Shown: one piece after another, positions 25,019 to 35,145 of the stretch
Layout of the letters: each line of letters starts with the position of its first letter
How positions within the stretch are numbered: the stretch's first letter is position 1
Source of the DNA: an uncultured Steroidobacter sp.
GTDB lineage: Bacteria; Pseudomonadota; Gammaproteobacteria; Steroidobacterales; Steroidobacteraceae
Direction of reading: 5' to 3'
DNA length: 64,000 nucleotides
Assembly: GCA_937864115.1 (NCBI GenBank)
Contig: CALMII010000017.1
Coordinates: 124,001-188,000, forward strand
Notes under the pieces: generated by a model
Told to the model about the DNA's origin: nothing
Databases searched by the model: none
The model's input: the letters and a program-made list of their open reading frames with translations, nothing else
Position numbers and translations under genes: made by a program

Positions 25019-25049
25019 TGTACATATATCTGTACAGATTAACTGTACG
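25019..25049 (-). promoter_or_regulatory. Triple TGTAC operator of the Phd-PIN operon
   Basis: TGTACA at 25019-25024, the perfect 10-bp palindrome TCTGTACAGA at 25029-25038, and CTGTACG at 25043-25049, spaced 12-13 bases apart. Repeated short palindromes upstream of a phd gene fit cooperative autorepression. Confidence 0.55.
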
Positions 25050-25114
25050 CTCCTCACGTAGGCCCCGTCAATATTCACCGGCCGGCGGGAGACGGCACGA
25101 TGACAAGCAAATAG

Positions 25115-26722
25115 TTATTCCCACTCAATCGTCGCCGGCGGCTTGCCGGAGATGTCGTACGTAACGCGGGAGATACCCTGCACTTCATTGATGACCCGGC
25201 GGGCCACGAGATCGAGGAATTCGTAGGGCAGACGCGACCAGCGGGCCGTCATGAAGTCGATGGTTTCGACACATCGCAGCGCGATGACGTAGTCGTAGCG
25301 ACGGCCATCGCCCATCACTGCCACCGACTTCACCGGCAGGAAGACCGCGAACGCCTGGCTGGTACGGTCGTAGAGATCGTGGCTGCGCAGTTCCTCGATG
25401 AAGATTGCATCCGCCTTGCGCAGCAGATCCGCGTATGGCTTGGTCACTTCACCGAGAATACGCACTGCGAGTCCGGGACCCGGGAACGGATGGCGATACA
25501 CCATCTCGCGCGGCAGGCCGAGTTCGACGCCGAGGCGGCGCACTTCGTCCTTGAACAGTTCGCGCAGCGGTTCGAGCAGCTTGAGATTCATTTTCTCCGG
25601 CAGGCCGCCGACGTTGTGATGGCTCTTGATCACATGCGCCTTGCCGGTCTTGGAGCCTGCCGATTCGATGACGTCGGGATAGATCGTGCCCTGCGCCAGC
25701 CAGCGAGTGCCCTGCAGCTTCGCCGACTCTTCTTCGAACACTTCGACGAAGAGGCGGCCGATGATCTTGCGCTTGCGCTCGGGATCGGTTTCGCCCTTGA
25801 GTTCTTTCAGGAACCGTTCTTCCGCGTCGACGCGAATCACGCGCACGCCCATGTGTTTCGCGAACGTCTCCATGACCTGATCGCCTTCATGCAGGCGCAG
25901 CAGACCGTGATCGACGAATACGCAGGTGAGCTGCTTGCCGATGGCCTTGTGCAACAGCGCGCCGACCACCGAGGAATCCACGCCGCCCGACAGGCCGAGC
26001 AGCACATGATCGCTGCCGACCTGCTCGCGGATGCGGGCGATCGAATCGGCGATGATGTTACCCGCGCTCCAGCGCGCGTCGCAGCCGCAGATCTCGCGCA
26101 CGAAGCGTTCGAGCAGTTGCGTGCCCTGCAGGGTGTGCGTCACTTCTGGATGGAACTGCACGCCGTAGAACTGGCGCGATTCGTCGGCCATCGCGGCGAG
26201 CGGGATGCTGCTGGTGAAAGCGGTGGCGACGAAGCCGTCGGGAAGTTCTTCGACGCGATCACCGTGACTCATCCAGACGTCGAGCAGTGCCCTGCCCTGT
26301 TCATCGGTGTGATCGCGCAGACCATCGAGCAGCCGCGACGGCGCAGACGTCGTGACCTGCGCGTAGCCGAACTCGCGATGATTCGAAGCGCTGACCCGAC
26401 CGCCCAGTTGCTTCGCCATCGTCTGCATGCCATAGCAGATGCCCAGCACCGGAACGCCCAGTTCGAACACCGACTGTGGCGACGCCGGCGGCTGTGCATC
26501 GGTGACCGACTCCGGGCCGCCCGACAGAATCACGCCGCGTGCCTGGAATTTGCGGACGTCATCATCCGACATATCCCACGGATGGATTTCGCAATAGACC
26601 CCGCTCTCACGGACGCGACGCGCAATGAGCTGCGTGTACTGGGCGCCGAAATCGAGAATCAGGATGCGATGTGCGTGGATGTCCGGGAGTGAGGCAGAAG
26701 TCGATGTCGGCGATGAGTTCAA
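25115..26722 (-). CDS. guaA: GMP synthase (glutamine-hydrolysing)
   Basis: 535 aa. The N-terminal class I glutamine amidotransferase has nucleophile Cys96 in GICYGMQTM and a His-x-Glu in FHPEVTHT. The ATP pyrophosphatase domain carries the P-loop LSGGVDSSV, and the C-terminal dimerisation domain ends PPATIEWE. It converts XMP to GMP. The gene follows guaB in the same direction, but a 109-base gap between them is filled by a long heptamer-based inverted repeat, which could uncouple the two levels of expression. Confidence 0.97.
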   Translation of the reverse strand: MNSSPTSTSASLPDIHAHRILILDFGAQYTQLIARRVRESGVYCEIHPWDMSDDDVRKFQARGVILSGGPESVTDAQPPASPQSVFELGVPVLGICYGMQTMAKQLGGRVSASNHREFGYAQVTTSAPSRLLDGLRDHTDEQGRALLDVWMSHGDRVEELPDGFVATAFTSSIPLAAMADESRQFYGVQFHPEVTHTLQGTQLLERFVREICGCDARWSAGNIIADSIARIREQVGSDHVLLGLSGGVDSSVVGALLHKAIGKQLTCVFVDHGLLRLHEGDQVMETFAKHMGVRVIRVDAEERFLKELKGETDPERKRKIIGRLFVEVFEEESAKLQGTRWLAQGTIYPDVIESAGSKTGKAHVIKSHHNVGGLPEKMNLKLLEPLRELFKDEVRRLGVELGLPREMVYRHPFPGPGLAVRILGEVTKPYADLLRKADAIFIEELRSHDLYDRTSQAFAVFLPVKSVAVMGDGRRYDYVIALRCVETIDFMTARWSRLPYEFLDLVARRVINEVQGISRVTYDISGKPPATIEWE

Positions 26723-26745
26723 GCGAAGGGGCCTCGGATTGGGGA

Positions 26746-26830
26746 GGCTACGGGCGACAGGCTACAGGCCACAGTCAGAATCGGTCGCTCTTGATTCTGG
26801 CTGTCGCCTGTCGCCCGTAGCCTGTAGCCC
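26746..26830. repeat. Heptamer-based inverted repeat between guaB and guaA
   Basis: Left arm 26746-26782 is four heptamers (GGCTACG, GGCGACA, GGCTACA, GGCCACA) plus GTCAGAATC. The right arm 26793-26830 is the reverse complement of a similar run (GGCTACA, GGCTACG, GGCGACA, GGCGACA, GCCAGAATC). The loop is about 10 bases. As RNA it would form a stem of over 30 bp. The arm ends 2 bases from the guaB stop. Confidence 0.85.
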
Positions 26831-26831
26831 G

Positions 26832-28301
26832 TTAGCTGACTCGATAGTTCGGCGCTTCCTTGGTGATCGTCACGTCATGCACGTGGCTTTCGCGCATGCC
26901 CGCCGACGAAATCTTCACGAACTGCGCCTTCTGGTGCATTTCCTTGATGGTCGAACATCCGCAGTAGTGCATCGAGGCGCGCAGGCCGCCGGCCATCTGG
27001 AACATCACGGCGACGACGGAGCCCTTGTAGGGCACCTGGCCTTCGATGCCTTCCGGCACGAGCTTGGCGGTGTTCGGATTGTTGCCGGTGTTTTCCTGGA
27101 AATAGCGATCGGCCGAGCCCTGCTGCATGGCACCCAGCGAGCCCATGCCGCGATAGCTCTTGTACGTGCGCCCCTGGTACAGGATCGTTTCGCCGGGTGC
27201 TTCTTCGGTGCCGGCGAAGCTGCCGCCCATCATGACCGTGTCGGCACCCGCGGCGATGGCCTTGGCGAGATCGCCGGAGAAGCGCACACCGCCATCGGCG
27301 ATCAGCGGCACGCCGCTGCCTTTCAATGCCGCCGACACTTCGCTGATCGCATAGATCTGCGGCACGCCGACGCCGGTGACGATGCGCGTCGTGCAGATTG
27401 ACCCGGGACCAATGCCGACTTTCACAGCATCGGCACCTGCTTCGACCAGCGCCCTGGCCGCGGCGCCGGTCGCGACGTTGCCGCCGATGACCTCGACCTG
27501 CGGATAGTTCTGCTTCACCCAGCGCACGCGCTCGATCACGCCCTTGCTGTGACCGTGCGCCGTATCGACGACGATGGCATCGACACCGGCCTTCACCAGC
27601 AGCTCGACGCGCTCTTCCGTGCCTTCGGCGACGCCGACGGCAGCGCCCACCCGCAGCTTACCCTGCGCATCGCGCGCGGCGGTCGGGAAGGTCGTCTGCT
27701 TGGTGATGTCCTTGACCGTGATGAGTCCGCGCAGCTCGAAATCCTTGTTGACCACCAGCACGCGCTCGAGCTTGTGCTTGTGCATGAGCGCCTTGCCTTC
27801 GGCGAGCGTCGCATTCTCATCGACGGTCACGAGGCGATCGCGCGGCGTCATCACTTCGCTGACCGGCACGTCGAGACGCGATTCGAAACGCAGGTCGCGG
27901 TTGGTGACGATGCCGACCACCTTCTTGCCCTGGACGACGGGGAAGCCGGAAAAGCCGTGCTGCCTCGACAGTTCCATCACCTTGCGCACCGAGGTTTCGG
28001 GCCCGACGGTGATGGGATCGCGCAGCACGCCCGATTCGTAGCGTTTCACGCGTGCGACTTCGGCGGCCTGCTGGGCTGCGGTCAGGTTCTTGTGAATGAC
28101 ACCCAGGCCGCCTTCCTGCGCGACGGTAATCGCGAGCCGTGCCTCGGTGACGGTATCCATCGCCGCCGACAGCATCGGCACATTGAGACGGATGGAGCGG
28201 GTGAGCTGGGTACTGAGATCGACGTCGCGCGGCAGAATCTCGGAATATGCCGGTACGAGAAGGACGTCGTCGAAGGTGAGCGCTTCCTCGAGAATACGCA
28301 T
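26832..28301 (-). CDS. guaB: IMP dehydrogenase
   Basis: 489 aa from the ATG at 28301 ([17 protein letters not shown]), the family's usual start and length; the frame is open further upstream through the promoter and a repeat. It has a TIM barrel interrupted by two CBS domains (about 95-205). The catalytic loop is [11 protein letters not shown] with the active-site Cys, and the flap region is GSADRYFQ. It oxidises IMP to XMP with NAD+. The promoter at 28338-28366 has a G+C-rich discriminator, as expected for stringent control of guaB. Confidence 0.97.
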   Translation of the reverse strand: MRILEEALTFDDVLLVPAYSEILPRDVDLSTQLTRSIRLNVPMLSAAMDTVTEARLAITVAQEGGLGVIHKNLTAAQQAAEVARVKRYESGVLRDPITVGPETSVRKVMELSRQHGFSGFPVVQGKKVVGIVTNRDLRFESRLDVPVSEVMTPRDRLVTVDENATLAEGKALMHKHKLERVLVVNKDFELRGLITVKDITKQTTFPTAARDAQGKLRVGAAVGVAEGTEERVELLVKAGVDAIVVDTAHGHSKGVIERVRWVKQNYPQVEVIGGNVATGAAARALVEAGADAVKVGIGPGSICTTRIVTGVGVPQIYAISEVSAALKGSGVPLIADGGVRFSGDLAKAIAAGADTVMMGGSFAGTEEAPGETILYQGRTYKSYRGMGSLGAMQQGSADRYFQENTGNNPNTAKLVPEGIEGQVPYKGSVVAVMFQMAGGLRASMHYCGCSTIKEMHQKAQFVKISSAGMRESHVHDVTITKEAPNYRVS

Positions 28302-28337
28302 GGTGCTTTGCCCACGGCCTGTCGATGAAAGCGCGCC

Positions 28338-28366
28338 ATTGTACGCCGCGGCCGGGGTCCGGTAAA
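28338..28366 (-). promoter_or_regulatory. guaB promoter with overlapping inverted repeat
   Basis: Minus-strand TTTACC (28361-28366), a 17-base spacer, then TACAAT (28338-28343), followed by GGCGCGC. The -35 lies in TCCGGT-AA-ACCGGA (28358-28371), a perfect 6-bp-arm inverted repeat that could be an operator. Confidence 0.65.
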
Positions 28367-28375
28367 CCGGAAAAA

Positions 28376-28494
28376 GGCCACAGGCTACAGGCAACGGGGC
28401 ACAGCCAGAGCGATTCGCTTCGCGCATCCCGTCATGCATCTGGCCGTACTCGGGCTTCGCCGGCTGTCGCCTGTAGCCCGTAGCCTGTAGCCTT
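28376..28494. repeat. Heptamer-based inverted repeat between guaB and xseA
   Basis: Left arm 28376-28408: GGCCACA, GGCTACA, GGCAACG, GGGCACA, GCCAG. Right arm 28461-28494 is the reverse complement of GGCTACA, GGCTACG, GGCTACA, GGCGACA, GCCG. The 52-base loop separates them. Same family as the element at 26746. The right arm ends six bases before the xseA ATG. Confidence 0.82.
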
Positions 28495-28500
28495 CCCGAA

Positions 28501-29871
28501 ATGTCCGATCTGTTCACGCCGTTGCAGCCCGAACGCGACGTCTATACCCCCTCCCGCCTGAATCGCGAAGCCCGGATGATGCTGGAACGCGGTTTTTCAG
28601 CATTGTGGATCGAGGGCGAGATGTCGAACCTCTCCCGCCCCTCGTCCGGACACTGGTATTTCTCGATCAAGGACGACTCGGCGCAACTGCGCTGCGCCAT
28701 GTTCCGGCAGCGCAACCTGCTCGCCCGGTTCAGTCCGCGCGACGGCCAGCATGTACTGCTGCGAGGCCGGGTCAGCCTGTACGAACCGCGCGGCGATTAT
28801 CAGTTCCTGGTCGATCACATCGAAGAAGCCGGCGAAGGTCTGCTGCGCAGACGGTTCGACGAACTCAAGACGACACTGGCCGCGGAAGGCCTGTTCGCGG
28901 TCGAACGCAAGAAGCCAATTCCGCGGCTGCCGCGACGGATCGGCGTGATTTCCTCACCGACCGGCGCCGCGATTCGCGACGTGCTGCATATCCTGCGCCG
29001 CCGTTTCTGTTCGGTCCCCGTGCTGCTCTACCCGGTCGCCGTGCAGGGCGCCGTAGCGGCGCCGCAGATTGCCGCGGCCATTCGCAGAGCGTCGGCACGT
29101 GCCGAATGCGATGTGCTGATCCTGGCGCGCGGCGGCGGCTCGCTCGAAGATCTGTGGGCCTTCAACGAAGAGATCGTGGCGCGTGCGATTGCCGCGTGCA
29201 GCATTCCGCTGATCAGCGGCGTCGGTCACGAAGTCGATTTCACCATCGCGGACTTCGTCGCCGATCAGCGCGCTCCCACGCCTTCGGGCGCCGCTGAACT
29301 CGCCGCCCCCGATTGCAATGAATGGCTGCGGCACCTGACGCTGAACTCGCGACGGCTGTCGGCTGCATTCGGCCGCTCACTGGCGAGCCGTCGCAACAAG
29401 CTCGACTGGCTGCACCGACGTCTAGCGCAGCGTCATCCCGGTATCGAACTGCGCCAGCGGGCGCAGCGACTCGATGAACTCGAACAGCGTCTGACACGCG
29501 CGCTGCGGCAACAGTTGCGACATCGTCGCGCCATCGTTGCGCAGCAGGCGGCACACCTGCGTCATGCGTCGCCGGCCGTGCGACTCGCTGCGGTGAAAGG
29601 CCGATTGCAGGTTGCGCATACATCGCTCGGATCGGCGCTGCATCGACGCCTGGAATATCTCAAGACTCAACTGAGAGTCGCGGCGGGAACGCTGGATGCG
29701 ATCAGCCCGCTGGCCACGCTGCAGCGGGGCTATGCGATCGTGAGCGATGCGCAGGGACATGTAGTAACCGACGCCCGCAACCTCGCAACGGGTCAGGAAA
29801 TCCAGGCGCGCCTTGCGACCGGGCGCATCCGGGCCCGCGTCGAACAAACGCTGATCGAATCGAAGGAATAG
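28501..29871 (+). CDS. xseA: Exodeoxyribonuclease VII large subunit
   Basis: 456 aa. The N-terminal OB-fold has [19 protein letters not shown], then the catalytic domain with [35 protein letters not shown] and [17 protein letters not shown], and a long coiled coil before LQRGYAIV near the end. With XseB it degrades single-stranded DNA to oligonucleotides. xseB is not in the window. The upstream heptamer repeat occupies the spot where a ribosome binding site should be; only CTTCCCGAA precedes the ATG, so translation may be weak or structure-dependent. Confidence 0.96.
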   Translation: MSDLFTPLQPERDVYTPSRLNREARMMLERGFSALWIEGEMSNLSRPSSGHWYFSIKDDSAQLRCAMFRQRNLLARFSPRDGQHVLLRGRVSLYEPRGDYQFLVDHIEEAGEGLLRRRFDELKTTLAAEGLFAVERKKPIPRLPRRIGVISSPTGAAIRDVLHILRRRFCSVPVLLYPVAVQGAVAAPQIAAAIRRASARAECDVLILARGGGSLEDLWAFNEEIVARAIAACSIPLISGVGHEVDFTIADFVADQRAPTPSGAAELAAPDCNEWLRHLTLNSRRLSAAFGRSLASRRNKLDWLHRRLAQRHPGIELRQRAQRLDELEQRLTRALRQQLRHRRAIVAQQAAHLRHASPAVRLAAVKGRLQVAHTSLGSALHRRLEYLKTQLRVAAGTLDAISPLATLQRGYAIVSDAQGHVVTDARNLATGQEIQARLATGRIRARVEQTLIESKE

Positions 29872-29875
29872 TCCA

Positions 29876-30700
29876 TTGAAAGGTTTCCGACTGCTATTCG
29901 CCGCGCTGACATTCATCGCCTCGACCGCGCTCGCCAGCGCCCTGCCCCGCGAAGCGCGCGTTCCGGGCGGCATCGCGTTCGTCACCGTTCCTGGCGCTGG
30001 CGCTGCGCCGCGCGTCATGTACGGCGATTATCAGACCGCAGTCATTCGACGCGACGACGCCTGGGTCGCGGTGGTGGGAATCCCGCTCGCTGTGAAACCG
30101 GGCCCGCAGAAACTGCAGGTCTTTACCGGGACAGGCAAGAGCGAAGTGTCGTTCGACATCACCGACAAGCAGTATCGAACGCAGAAACTCACCATCAAGA
30201 ATCAGCGCCAGGTCGATCCGAATCCGGAGGATCTGAAACGCATCGCGCAGGAGCAGGAACGCTCGAGTGCCGCGCTGTCGAAGTTCACGACGAGCGGCAC
30301 GGCCTCACTGACGCTGCTGTCGCCGGTCGCCGGCGTGCGATCGGATTCCTATGGCTCGCGCCGCATCTTCAACGGCCAGCCGCGCAATCCTCACTCGGGA
30401 ATGGACATCGCTGCTGCCACTGGCACGCCGATCCAGTCGCCCGCGGACGGCACCGTCGTCGAGGCCGACGACTTTTTCTTCAACGGCAATACGCTCTACA
30501 TCGACCACGGCTTCGGTCTCGTGACGATGTACTGCCACCTCGACAGCCTCGCCGTGAAGGTCGGCGACAAGGTGACCGCGGGTCAGCTGATCGGCAAGGT
30601 CGGCGCCACGGGTCGTGTCACCGGGCCGCATCTGCACTGGGGCGTGGCGCTGAATCGCGCGATGGTCGATCCGGCGTTGTTCCTGGAAAACGAGAAGTAG
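29876..30700 (+). CDS. M23 (LytM) peptidase, periplasmic
   Basis: 274 aa from a TTG start, with AAGGA about 10 bases upstream inside the end of xseA. Signal peptide cut near LASA-LP. The M23 metallopeptidase domain occupies the last 130 residues with HSGMDIAAATGTPI (zinc His and Asp) and the GPHLHWGV motif, so the zinc site looks intact and the enzyme could cut peptidoglycan cross-bridges. The N-terminal half resembles the beta-rich region of the NlpD-like/TagE group. It follows xseA by 4 bases. Confidence 0.9.
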   Translation: MKGFRLLFAALTFIASTALASALPREARVPGGIAFVTVPGAGAAPRVMYGDYQTAVIRRDDAWVAVVGIPLAVKPGPQKLQVFTGTGKSEVSFDITDKQYRTQKLTIKNQRQVDPNPEDLKRIAQEQERSSAALSKFTTSGTASLTLLSPVAGVRSDSYGSRRIFNGQPRNPHSGMDIAAATGTPIQSPADGTVVEADDFFFNGNTLYIDHGFGLVTMYCHLDSLAVKVGDKVTAGQLIGKVGATGRVTGPHLHWGVALNRAMVDPALFLENEK

Positions 30701-30706
30701 CGAAAC

Positions 30707-31804
30707 TCAGAGCCGCTTCAGGAACTCATCGATCGCCGGCCTGAAGCGATCCATGTCGGCCAGGAAGGCATCGTGCCCCTGCAGAGAGGGCAGTCGCGCG
30801 AACTGCACGTCGCGGCCTTCCGTTCGCAGGCCATCCGCGAGTTCCAGCTGCTGTTCGATGGGAAACAGCAGATCGGTCTCCACACCCATGATCAGCGCAC
30901 GCTCGACGGTGAATCGTTTGAGCGCATCCGCAACCGTCCCGCCGTGATCGGCGAGGTCGAACAGATCCATGGCGCGCGACACGTAGAGATAGCAGTTCGG
31001 GTCGTACTGGCCGGTGAACTTGATGGCGTGATTCTCCAGGTACGACTCGACTTCGAAGTCGATGCCGAACGGATCGCCGGGTTTGGCCTCGGCATTCGCA
31101 CGTTCCCTGCCGAAGCGGATCTGCCATTCCTTGGCTGACCGGTACGTGATCATGCCCAGCTTGCGCGCCAGTCGCATGCCCGTGACGGGCATGGCATCGG
31201 CCGTGTAGTTGCCTTCGTCCCACGCGGGATCACGGCGAATGATTTCCCGCTGCAAAGAACGCAATGCAATCGAGAACGGCAGCGAGCGCGCCGCGCCCGA
31301 GATCGACACGACGCTGCGGGCTTCGTTGGGAAACAGCGCGCAGTACGCCAGCACGGTCATGCCGCCGAGCGACGGTCCGATGACCGATGCGAGCTTCTTC
31401 ACGCCCAGATGCACGGCGACCTCGTGTCCTGCGCGAGCGATGTCCTCGACCGTCAGTACCGGGAACGTCAGGCGATAGGGTTTGCCGGTCGCGGGATTGA
31501 TCGAAGCCGGCGACGTCGAGCCGTACGGACTGCCGAGCGAATTGATGCAGATGACGAAGAAGCGGCGGGTATCGATCGGCCGGCCTGGTCCGATCATGTC
31601 TTCCCACCAGCCGGGCGACGGATCTTCCGTCGACGACGCGGCGTGCGCCGAGGGCGACAGGCCGGTGAAGATCAGGATGGCATTGTCGGCGCAGAACGCC
31701 AGATCGCCCCAGGTCTCGTAGGCAACCTGCACGTCCTGCAGCGTGCCGCCGCGTCGCATGTCGAACGGCTTGTCGAGCTTGAGGATTTTTCGTGCTGTCG
31801 CCAT
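30707..31804 (-). CDS. metX: MetX-family homoserine/serine O-acyltransferase
   Basis: 365 aa alpha/beta hydrolase-fold acyltransferase. The nucleophile is Ser145 in GPSLGGM; the acid and base are in GVETDLLFP and LQGHDAF. NSLGSPYGSTSPASINPATG lies at the acyl-donor site. MetX homologues acylate homoserine for methionine synthesis, but some proteobacterial members use succinyl-CoA or L-serine, and I cannot choose from sequence alone. It is 3 bases downstream of der and converges with the M23 gene 6 bases away. Confidence 0.88.
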   Translation of the reverse strand: MATARKILKLDKPFDMRRGGTLQDVQVAYETWGDLAFCADNAILIFTGLSPSAHAASSTEDPSPGWWEDMIGPGRPIDTRRFFVICINSLGSPYGSTSPASINPATGKPYRLTFPVLTVEDIARAGHEVAVHLGVKKLASVIGPSLGGMTVLAYCALFPNEARSVVSISGAARSLPFSIALRSLQREIIRRDPAWDEGNYTADAMPVTGMRLARKLGMITYRSAKEWQIRFGRERANAEAKPGDPFGIDFEVESYLENHAIKFTGQYDPNCYLYVSRAMDLFDLADHGGTVADALKRFTVERALIMGVETDLLFPIEQQLELADGLRTEGRDVQFARLPSLQGHDAFLADMDRFRPAIDEFLKRL

Positions 31805-31807
31805 ACC

Positions 31808-33202
31808 CTAACCCTTCCGACTCTTCACCTTCTTCATCAGCCGCTTGCGCTTCTGCACCTGTCGCGGCGTCAGCGCGTTGCGCTTGCCCTTGAAGGGATT
31901 TTCGTCCGAACGGAATTCGACCCGTACCGGCGTGCCTTCGAGGTGGAAGTGCTTGCGGAAGACATTCGACAGATAGCGCTTGTAGGCCTCCGGAACGTGC
32001 TGCACCTGGTTGCCGTGGATCACGATGATCGGCGGATTCTTGCCGCCCTGATGCGCATAGCGCAGCTTGATGCGCCGGCCGCGGATCAGCGGCGGCTGAT
32101 GCTGCTGCATGGCGGCTTCGAGAACGCGTGTCAGGTCGGGTGTCGCCAGATCGCGCATCGACGCAGCATAGGCCTTGCCCACATCGCGCATGAGTTCGCC
32201 CACGCCCGTGCCGTGCAGCGCCGAAATGAAGTGCACCGGCGCGAAATCCAGGAACGGCAGACGCAGGTCGATACCGGTGCGGATTTCGTTGCGCTTGTCC
32301 ATGGGAATGCCATCCCACTTGTTGACCGCGATCAGCAGCGCCCTGCCCCGCTCCGCGACGAGTCCGAACAGGCTTGCATCCTGTTCCGCGACCGTGTCGT
32401 GCGCATCGATGACACCGATGACGACATGCGCGTCGTCGACGGCCTGCAGTGTCTTCACGATGCTGAATTTCTCGATGGCTTCTTCGACCCGTGAACGGCG
32501 GCGCACACCGGCGGTATCGATCAGCGTGTACTGCCTGCCATCACGCTCGAAGGGCACGAACACGGCATCGCGCGTCGTTCCGGGCTGGTCGAAGGCAATC
32601 AGGCGATCTTCGCCCAGCAGCCGGTTGATCAACGTCGACTTGCCGACGTTGGGCCGGCCGATCACGGCAACGCGGATGCCCTGCTCTTCGACGGCTCCCG
32701 TGCCGTGCGCCACCGTGAAACCCGCCAGCGCGCAATCCAGCAATGCCTTCATGCCATCGCCGTGCGCAGCAGAAATCGTCAGCGGCTCGCCGAGCCCGAG
32801 CTGATGGAAATCGGCGCCGGCGGTGGCGCTGTCGATTCCTTCCGACTTGTTGGCGACCAGCACGACGTCCTTGCCGAGCTTGCGCAGCGTCTGCGCGATG
32901 AAATGATCCGAATGCGCGCAGCCCTCGCGCGCATCGAGCAGGAACAGCACACGGTCTGCTTCCTCGATGGCGCGCAGCGTCTGCTTCGCCATGAGTTCCT
33001 CGATGCCTTCGGCATTGACGACCAGGCCGCCGGTATCGACGACGAGATAGGGAATCGGCCCGAGCCGGCCGTAGCCGTAATTGCGATCGCGCGTGAGTCC
33101 GGGCAGGTCCGCGACGAGGGCGTCGCGGCTGCGGGTCAGAACATTGAACAGCGTCGACTTCCCGACGTTCGGCCGGCCGACGAGCGCGATGACGGGAAGC
33201 AT
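31808..33202 (-). CDS. der: Ribosome assembly GTPase Der (EngA)
   Basis: 464 aa with the tandem GTPase domains unique to Der: [12 protein letters not shown] near residue 8 and [12 protein letters not shown] near 185, each with its DxxG and NKxD motifs (VANKSEG, AVNKWDG). A C-terminal KH-like domain follows, and the Lys-rich tail is typical. It acts in 50S subunit maturation. Part of the conserved run downstream of bamB. Confidence 0.97.
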   Translation of the reverse strand: MLPVIALVGRPNVGKSTLFNVLTRSRDALVADLPGLTRDRNYGYGRLGPIPYLVVDTGGLVVNAEGIEELMAKQTLRAIEEADRVLFLLDAREGCAHSDHFIAQTLRKLGKDVVLVANKSEGIDSATAGADFHQLGLGEPLTISAAHGDGMKALLDCALAGFTVAHGTGAVEEQGIRVAVIGRPNVGKSTLINRLLGEDRLIAFDQPGTTRDAVFVPFERDGRQYTLIDTAGVRRRSRVEEAIEKFSIVKTLQAVDDAHVVIGVIDAHDTVAEQDASLFGLVAERGRALLIAVNKWDGIPMDKRNEIRTGIDLRLPFLDFAPVHFISALHGTGVGELMRDVGKAYAASMRDLATPDLTRVLEAAMQQHQPPLIRGRRIKLRYAHQGGKNPPIIVIHGNQVQHVPEAYKRYLSNVFRKHFHLEGTPVRVEFRSDENPFKGKRNALTPRQVQKRKRLMKKVKSRKG

Positions 33203-33206
33203 GAGG

Positions 33207-34415
33207 TCATTCTGCCGCGTCGGCCGAGCGGACGACTTTCGGAGTGGACTTGAAGGCGATCAGCTTGCCGGAATCGGTCTGCACGAAAGTCCGGCCATCG
33301 GCGGCCGTCGCCGCATTGGAGATGCGCTCGCCGTCCGTCTTGTGCCGCGCGACGATCTCACCCGTCGCCTTGTCGAGCCAGTGCACGTAACCTTCGAAGT
33401 CGCCGACCAGCAGCGAGTCGCCGTCGATCGTCGGCGCCGTGAGGCCGCGACGACGCAGCCTGTTCTGCTCCCACACCACAGCGCCGTCGTTGCGCTTCAT
33501 GGCCACGATGACGCCGTCCGAGTTGGTCAGGTAGATGTTGTCGTCGTCCATGCTGAAGCCGCGATAGCTCGATGCATCGCGCGCCCACCAGATCTGGCCG
33601 GAATCCAGCGCCAGCATCGCGACGCGCCCCTGGAAACCGACCACGAAAATGTCGTCGCCCGACACGTGCACGGGCGAATCGATGTCCGACAGGCGCTCGA
33701 GTTCCGTGCGGCCATGCGGTGCATTGACGATGGCATCCCAGAGCACATCGCCGTTGCGGACATCGACGGCGAGGACGCGACCGTTGTCGAAGCCGGCAAT
33801 GACACGATCGCCCGCCACCACCGGCGATGCGGTACCGCGCAGCGTGAGCCGCGGCACCTGTTCGTCGACGGCCCAGCGTGTCGCACCGTCGGTCAGCGAC
33901 AGGCCTTCGAGATGCCCGTCGACAGTACGCACGATGACCAGATCATTGACGATGGCCGGACGTGCCAGGACCTCGCTGTTGATCGCCTTGCGCCAGCGCT
34001 GCTGTCCCGTCGCCGCATCCAGCGCGATCACATCGCCGTCGCTGGAACCGAGAATCACCAGCCCCGCGCCCACGTCGGGGCCGGCAGCCAGCGGCAGCTT
34101 GGTCTTCACGGACCACTTGTTGCGACCGTTCGTCGCATCGAGTGCCACCACTTCGCCATCGTGCGAGGCGGCGTAGACGACGCCTTCGGCAACCAGCGGC
34201 CGCAGGGCCAGGCGCAGATTTTCAGAGTCGCCGCCCAGGCCGACGCTCCACAACTGATCGACCTTGTAGGTCGCGACGATGTCAGTGAGTTCGGCCGGCG
34301 GATCGGGATCCTTGTCCTTGTCGCACGCGGCCACGCCCACCAGCGCGGCCAGCAGGATCAGCGGACGCGTCCAGCGAAATGCCGTCCATTGCCGATCTCG
34401 GAGTGCCTGAATCAT
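33207..34415 (-). CDS. bamB: Outer membrane assembly lipoprotein BamB
   Basis: 402 aa, lipoprotein signal with VAACDKD. Repeated PQQ-like beta-propeller blades are visible ([38 protein letters not shown] and so on). It is part of the BAM complex that inserts beta-barrels. The start overlaps the yfgM stop by ATGA; der follows 4 bases after the stop. This is the standard yfgM-bamB-der order. Confidence 0.96.
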   Translation of the reverse strand: MIQALRDRQWTAFRWTRPLILLAALVGVAACDKDKDPDPPAELTDIVATYKVDQLWSVGLGGDSENLRLALRPLVAEGVVYAASHDGEVVALDATNGRNKWSVKTKLPLAAGPDVGAGLVILGSSDGDVIALDAATGQQRWRKAINSEVLARPAIVNDLVIVRTVDGHLEGLSLTDGATRWAVDEQVPRLTLRGTASPVVAGDRVIAGFDNGRVLAVDVRNGDVLWDAIVNAPHGRTELERLSDIDSPVHVSGDDIFVVGFQGRVAMLALDSGQIWWARDASSYRGFSMDDDNIYLTNSDGVIVAMKRNDGAVVWEQNRLRRRGLTAPTIDGDSLLVGDFEGYVHWLDKATGEIVARHKTDGERISNAATAADGRTFVQTDSGKLIAFKSTPKVVRSADAAE

Positions 34416-35074
34416 GGGGTGCCCTGTGCTGCGGCCGCCGGCACGACGCCGCCGACGTCCTGGAGTTTCAACTCGACCATGGAACGATCGATCGCCGCAT
34501 CGGTGTCCGCGAGCGCGGCGGCATACTCGGCGCGCGCCCCTTCCCTGTCACCCTTCGCAAACAACGCGTCGCCGCGGATCTCGCGCGCTTCGGCACCGAA
34601 GCCGCCGGCCGTCAGCGGCTCGAGCAGCTTCACGGCCTCGTCATGCTTGCCCTGCTGGATCAGCAGTCGGGCGACGCGCAGCTTCGCCAGATCCGCGAGT
34701 TCCTTGTCCTTCGAGCCGCTCGCGACCTGACGCAGCAATGCTTCGGCATCGGTGTACCGGCCTGCGTCGGTATGCAGTTTGGCGACGGCGAGCCGCGCCT
34801 GCGCCGCATAGGGCGACGAATCGAACTGCGAGGTCAGCGTCTTGAGCGCCTCTTCCGCCTTGGCCGAATCGCCGCTCAGCAATGCGGCTTCGACATCGCC
34901 GTACAGGTGCGCGGCGGCCTCGGCCTGCTTCACCTGGTAGGTGCCCCAGTAATTCCAGCCGACGAGCAGCGCGATGCCGAGCACGATGCCGCCCAGGATC
35001 CAGGCCCAGTTGTCGCGCCACCATTCGCGCAGCGCTTCTTCGCGTTCGTTGTCGGATAAGAGTTCGTCGACCAT
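34412..35074 (-). CDS. yfgM: YfgM-like SecYEG-associated TPR protein
   Basis: 220 aa, cytoplasmic start MVDELLSDNEREEALREWWR, one membrane helix (WAWILGGIVLGIALLVGWNY region), then periplasmic TPR-like helices. This is the YfgM architecture, which links PpiD and SecYEG in periplasmic protein folding. It lies between hisS and bamB as usual and overlaps bamB by four bases. Confidence 0.93.
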   Translation of the reverse strand: MVDELLSDNEREEALREWWRDNWAWILGGIVLGIALLVGWNYWGTYQVKQAEAAAHLYGDVEAALLSGDSAKAEEALKTLTSQFDSSPYAAQARLAVAKLHTDAGRYTDAEALLRQVASGSKDKELADLAKLRVARLLIQQGKHDEAVKLLEPLTAGGFGAEAREIRGDALFAKGDREGARAEYAAALADTDAAIDRSMVELKLQDVGGVVPAAAAQGTP

Positions 35075-35145
35075 AGGAACTTCTGTTTATGAATGAATTT
35101 GATGTGTGAAACCGGATCTGCGACCGGAACCGTCCGCTCGCTCGA

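Noticed and set aside
9788..25049. Prophage or integrative element
   Set aside because: The region is accessory in content but has no integrase, transposase, phage gene or flanking attachment repeats that I can see.
28302..28517. Longer guaB start at 28517
   Set aside because: It would cover the promoter and the heptamer repeat. The ATG at 28301 matches the family start and length.
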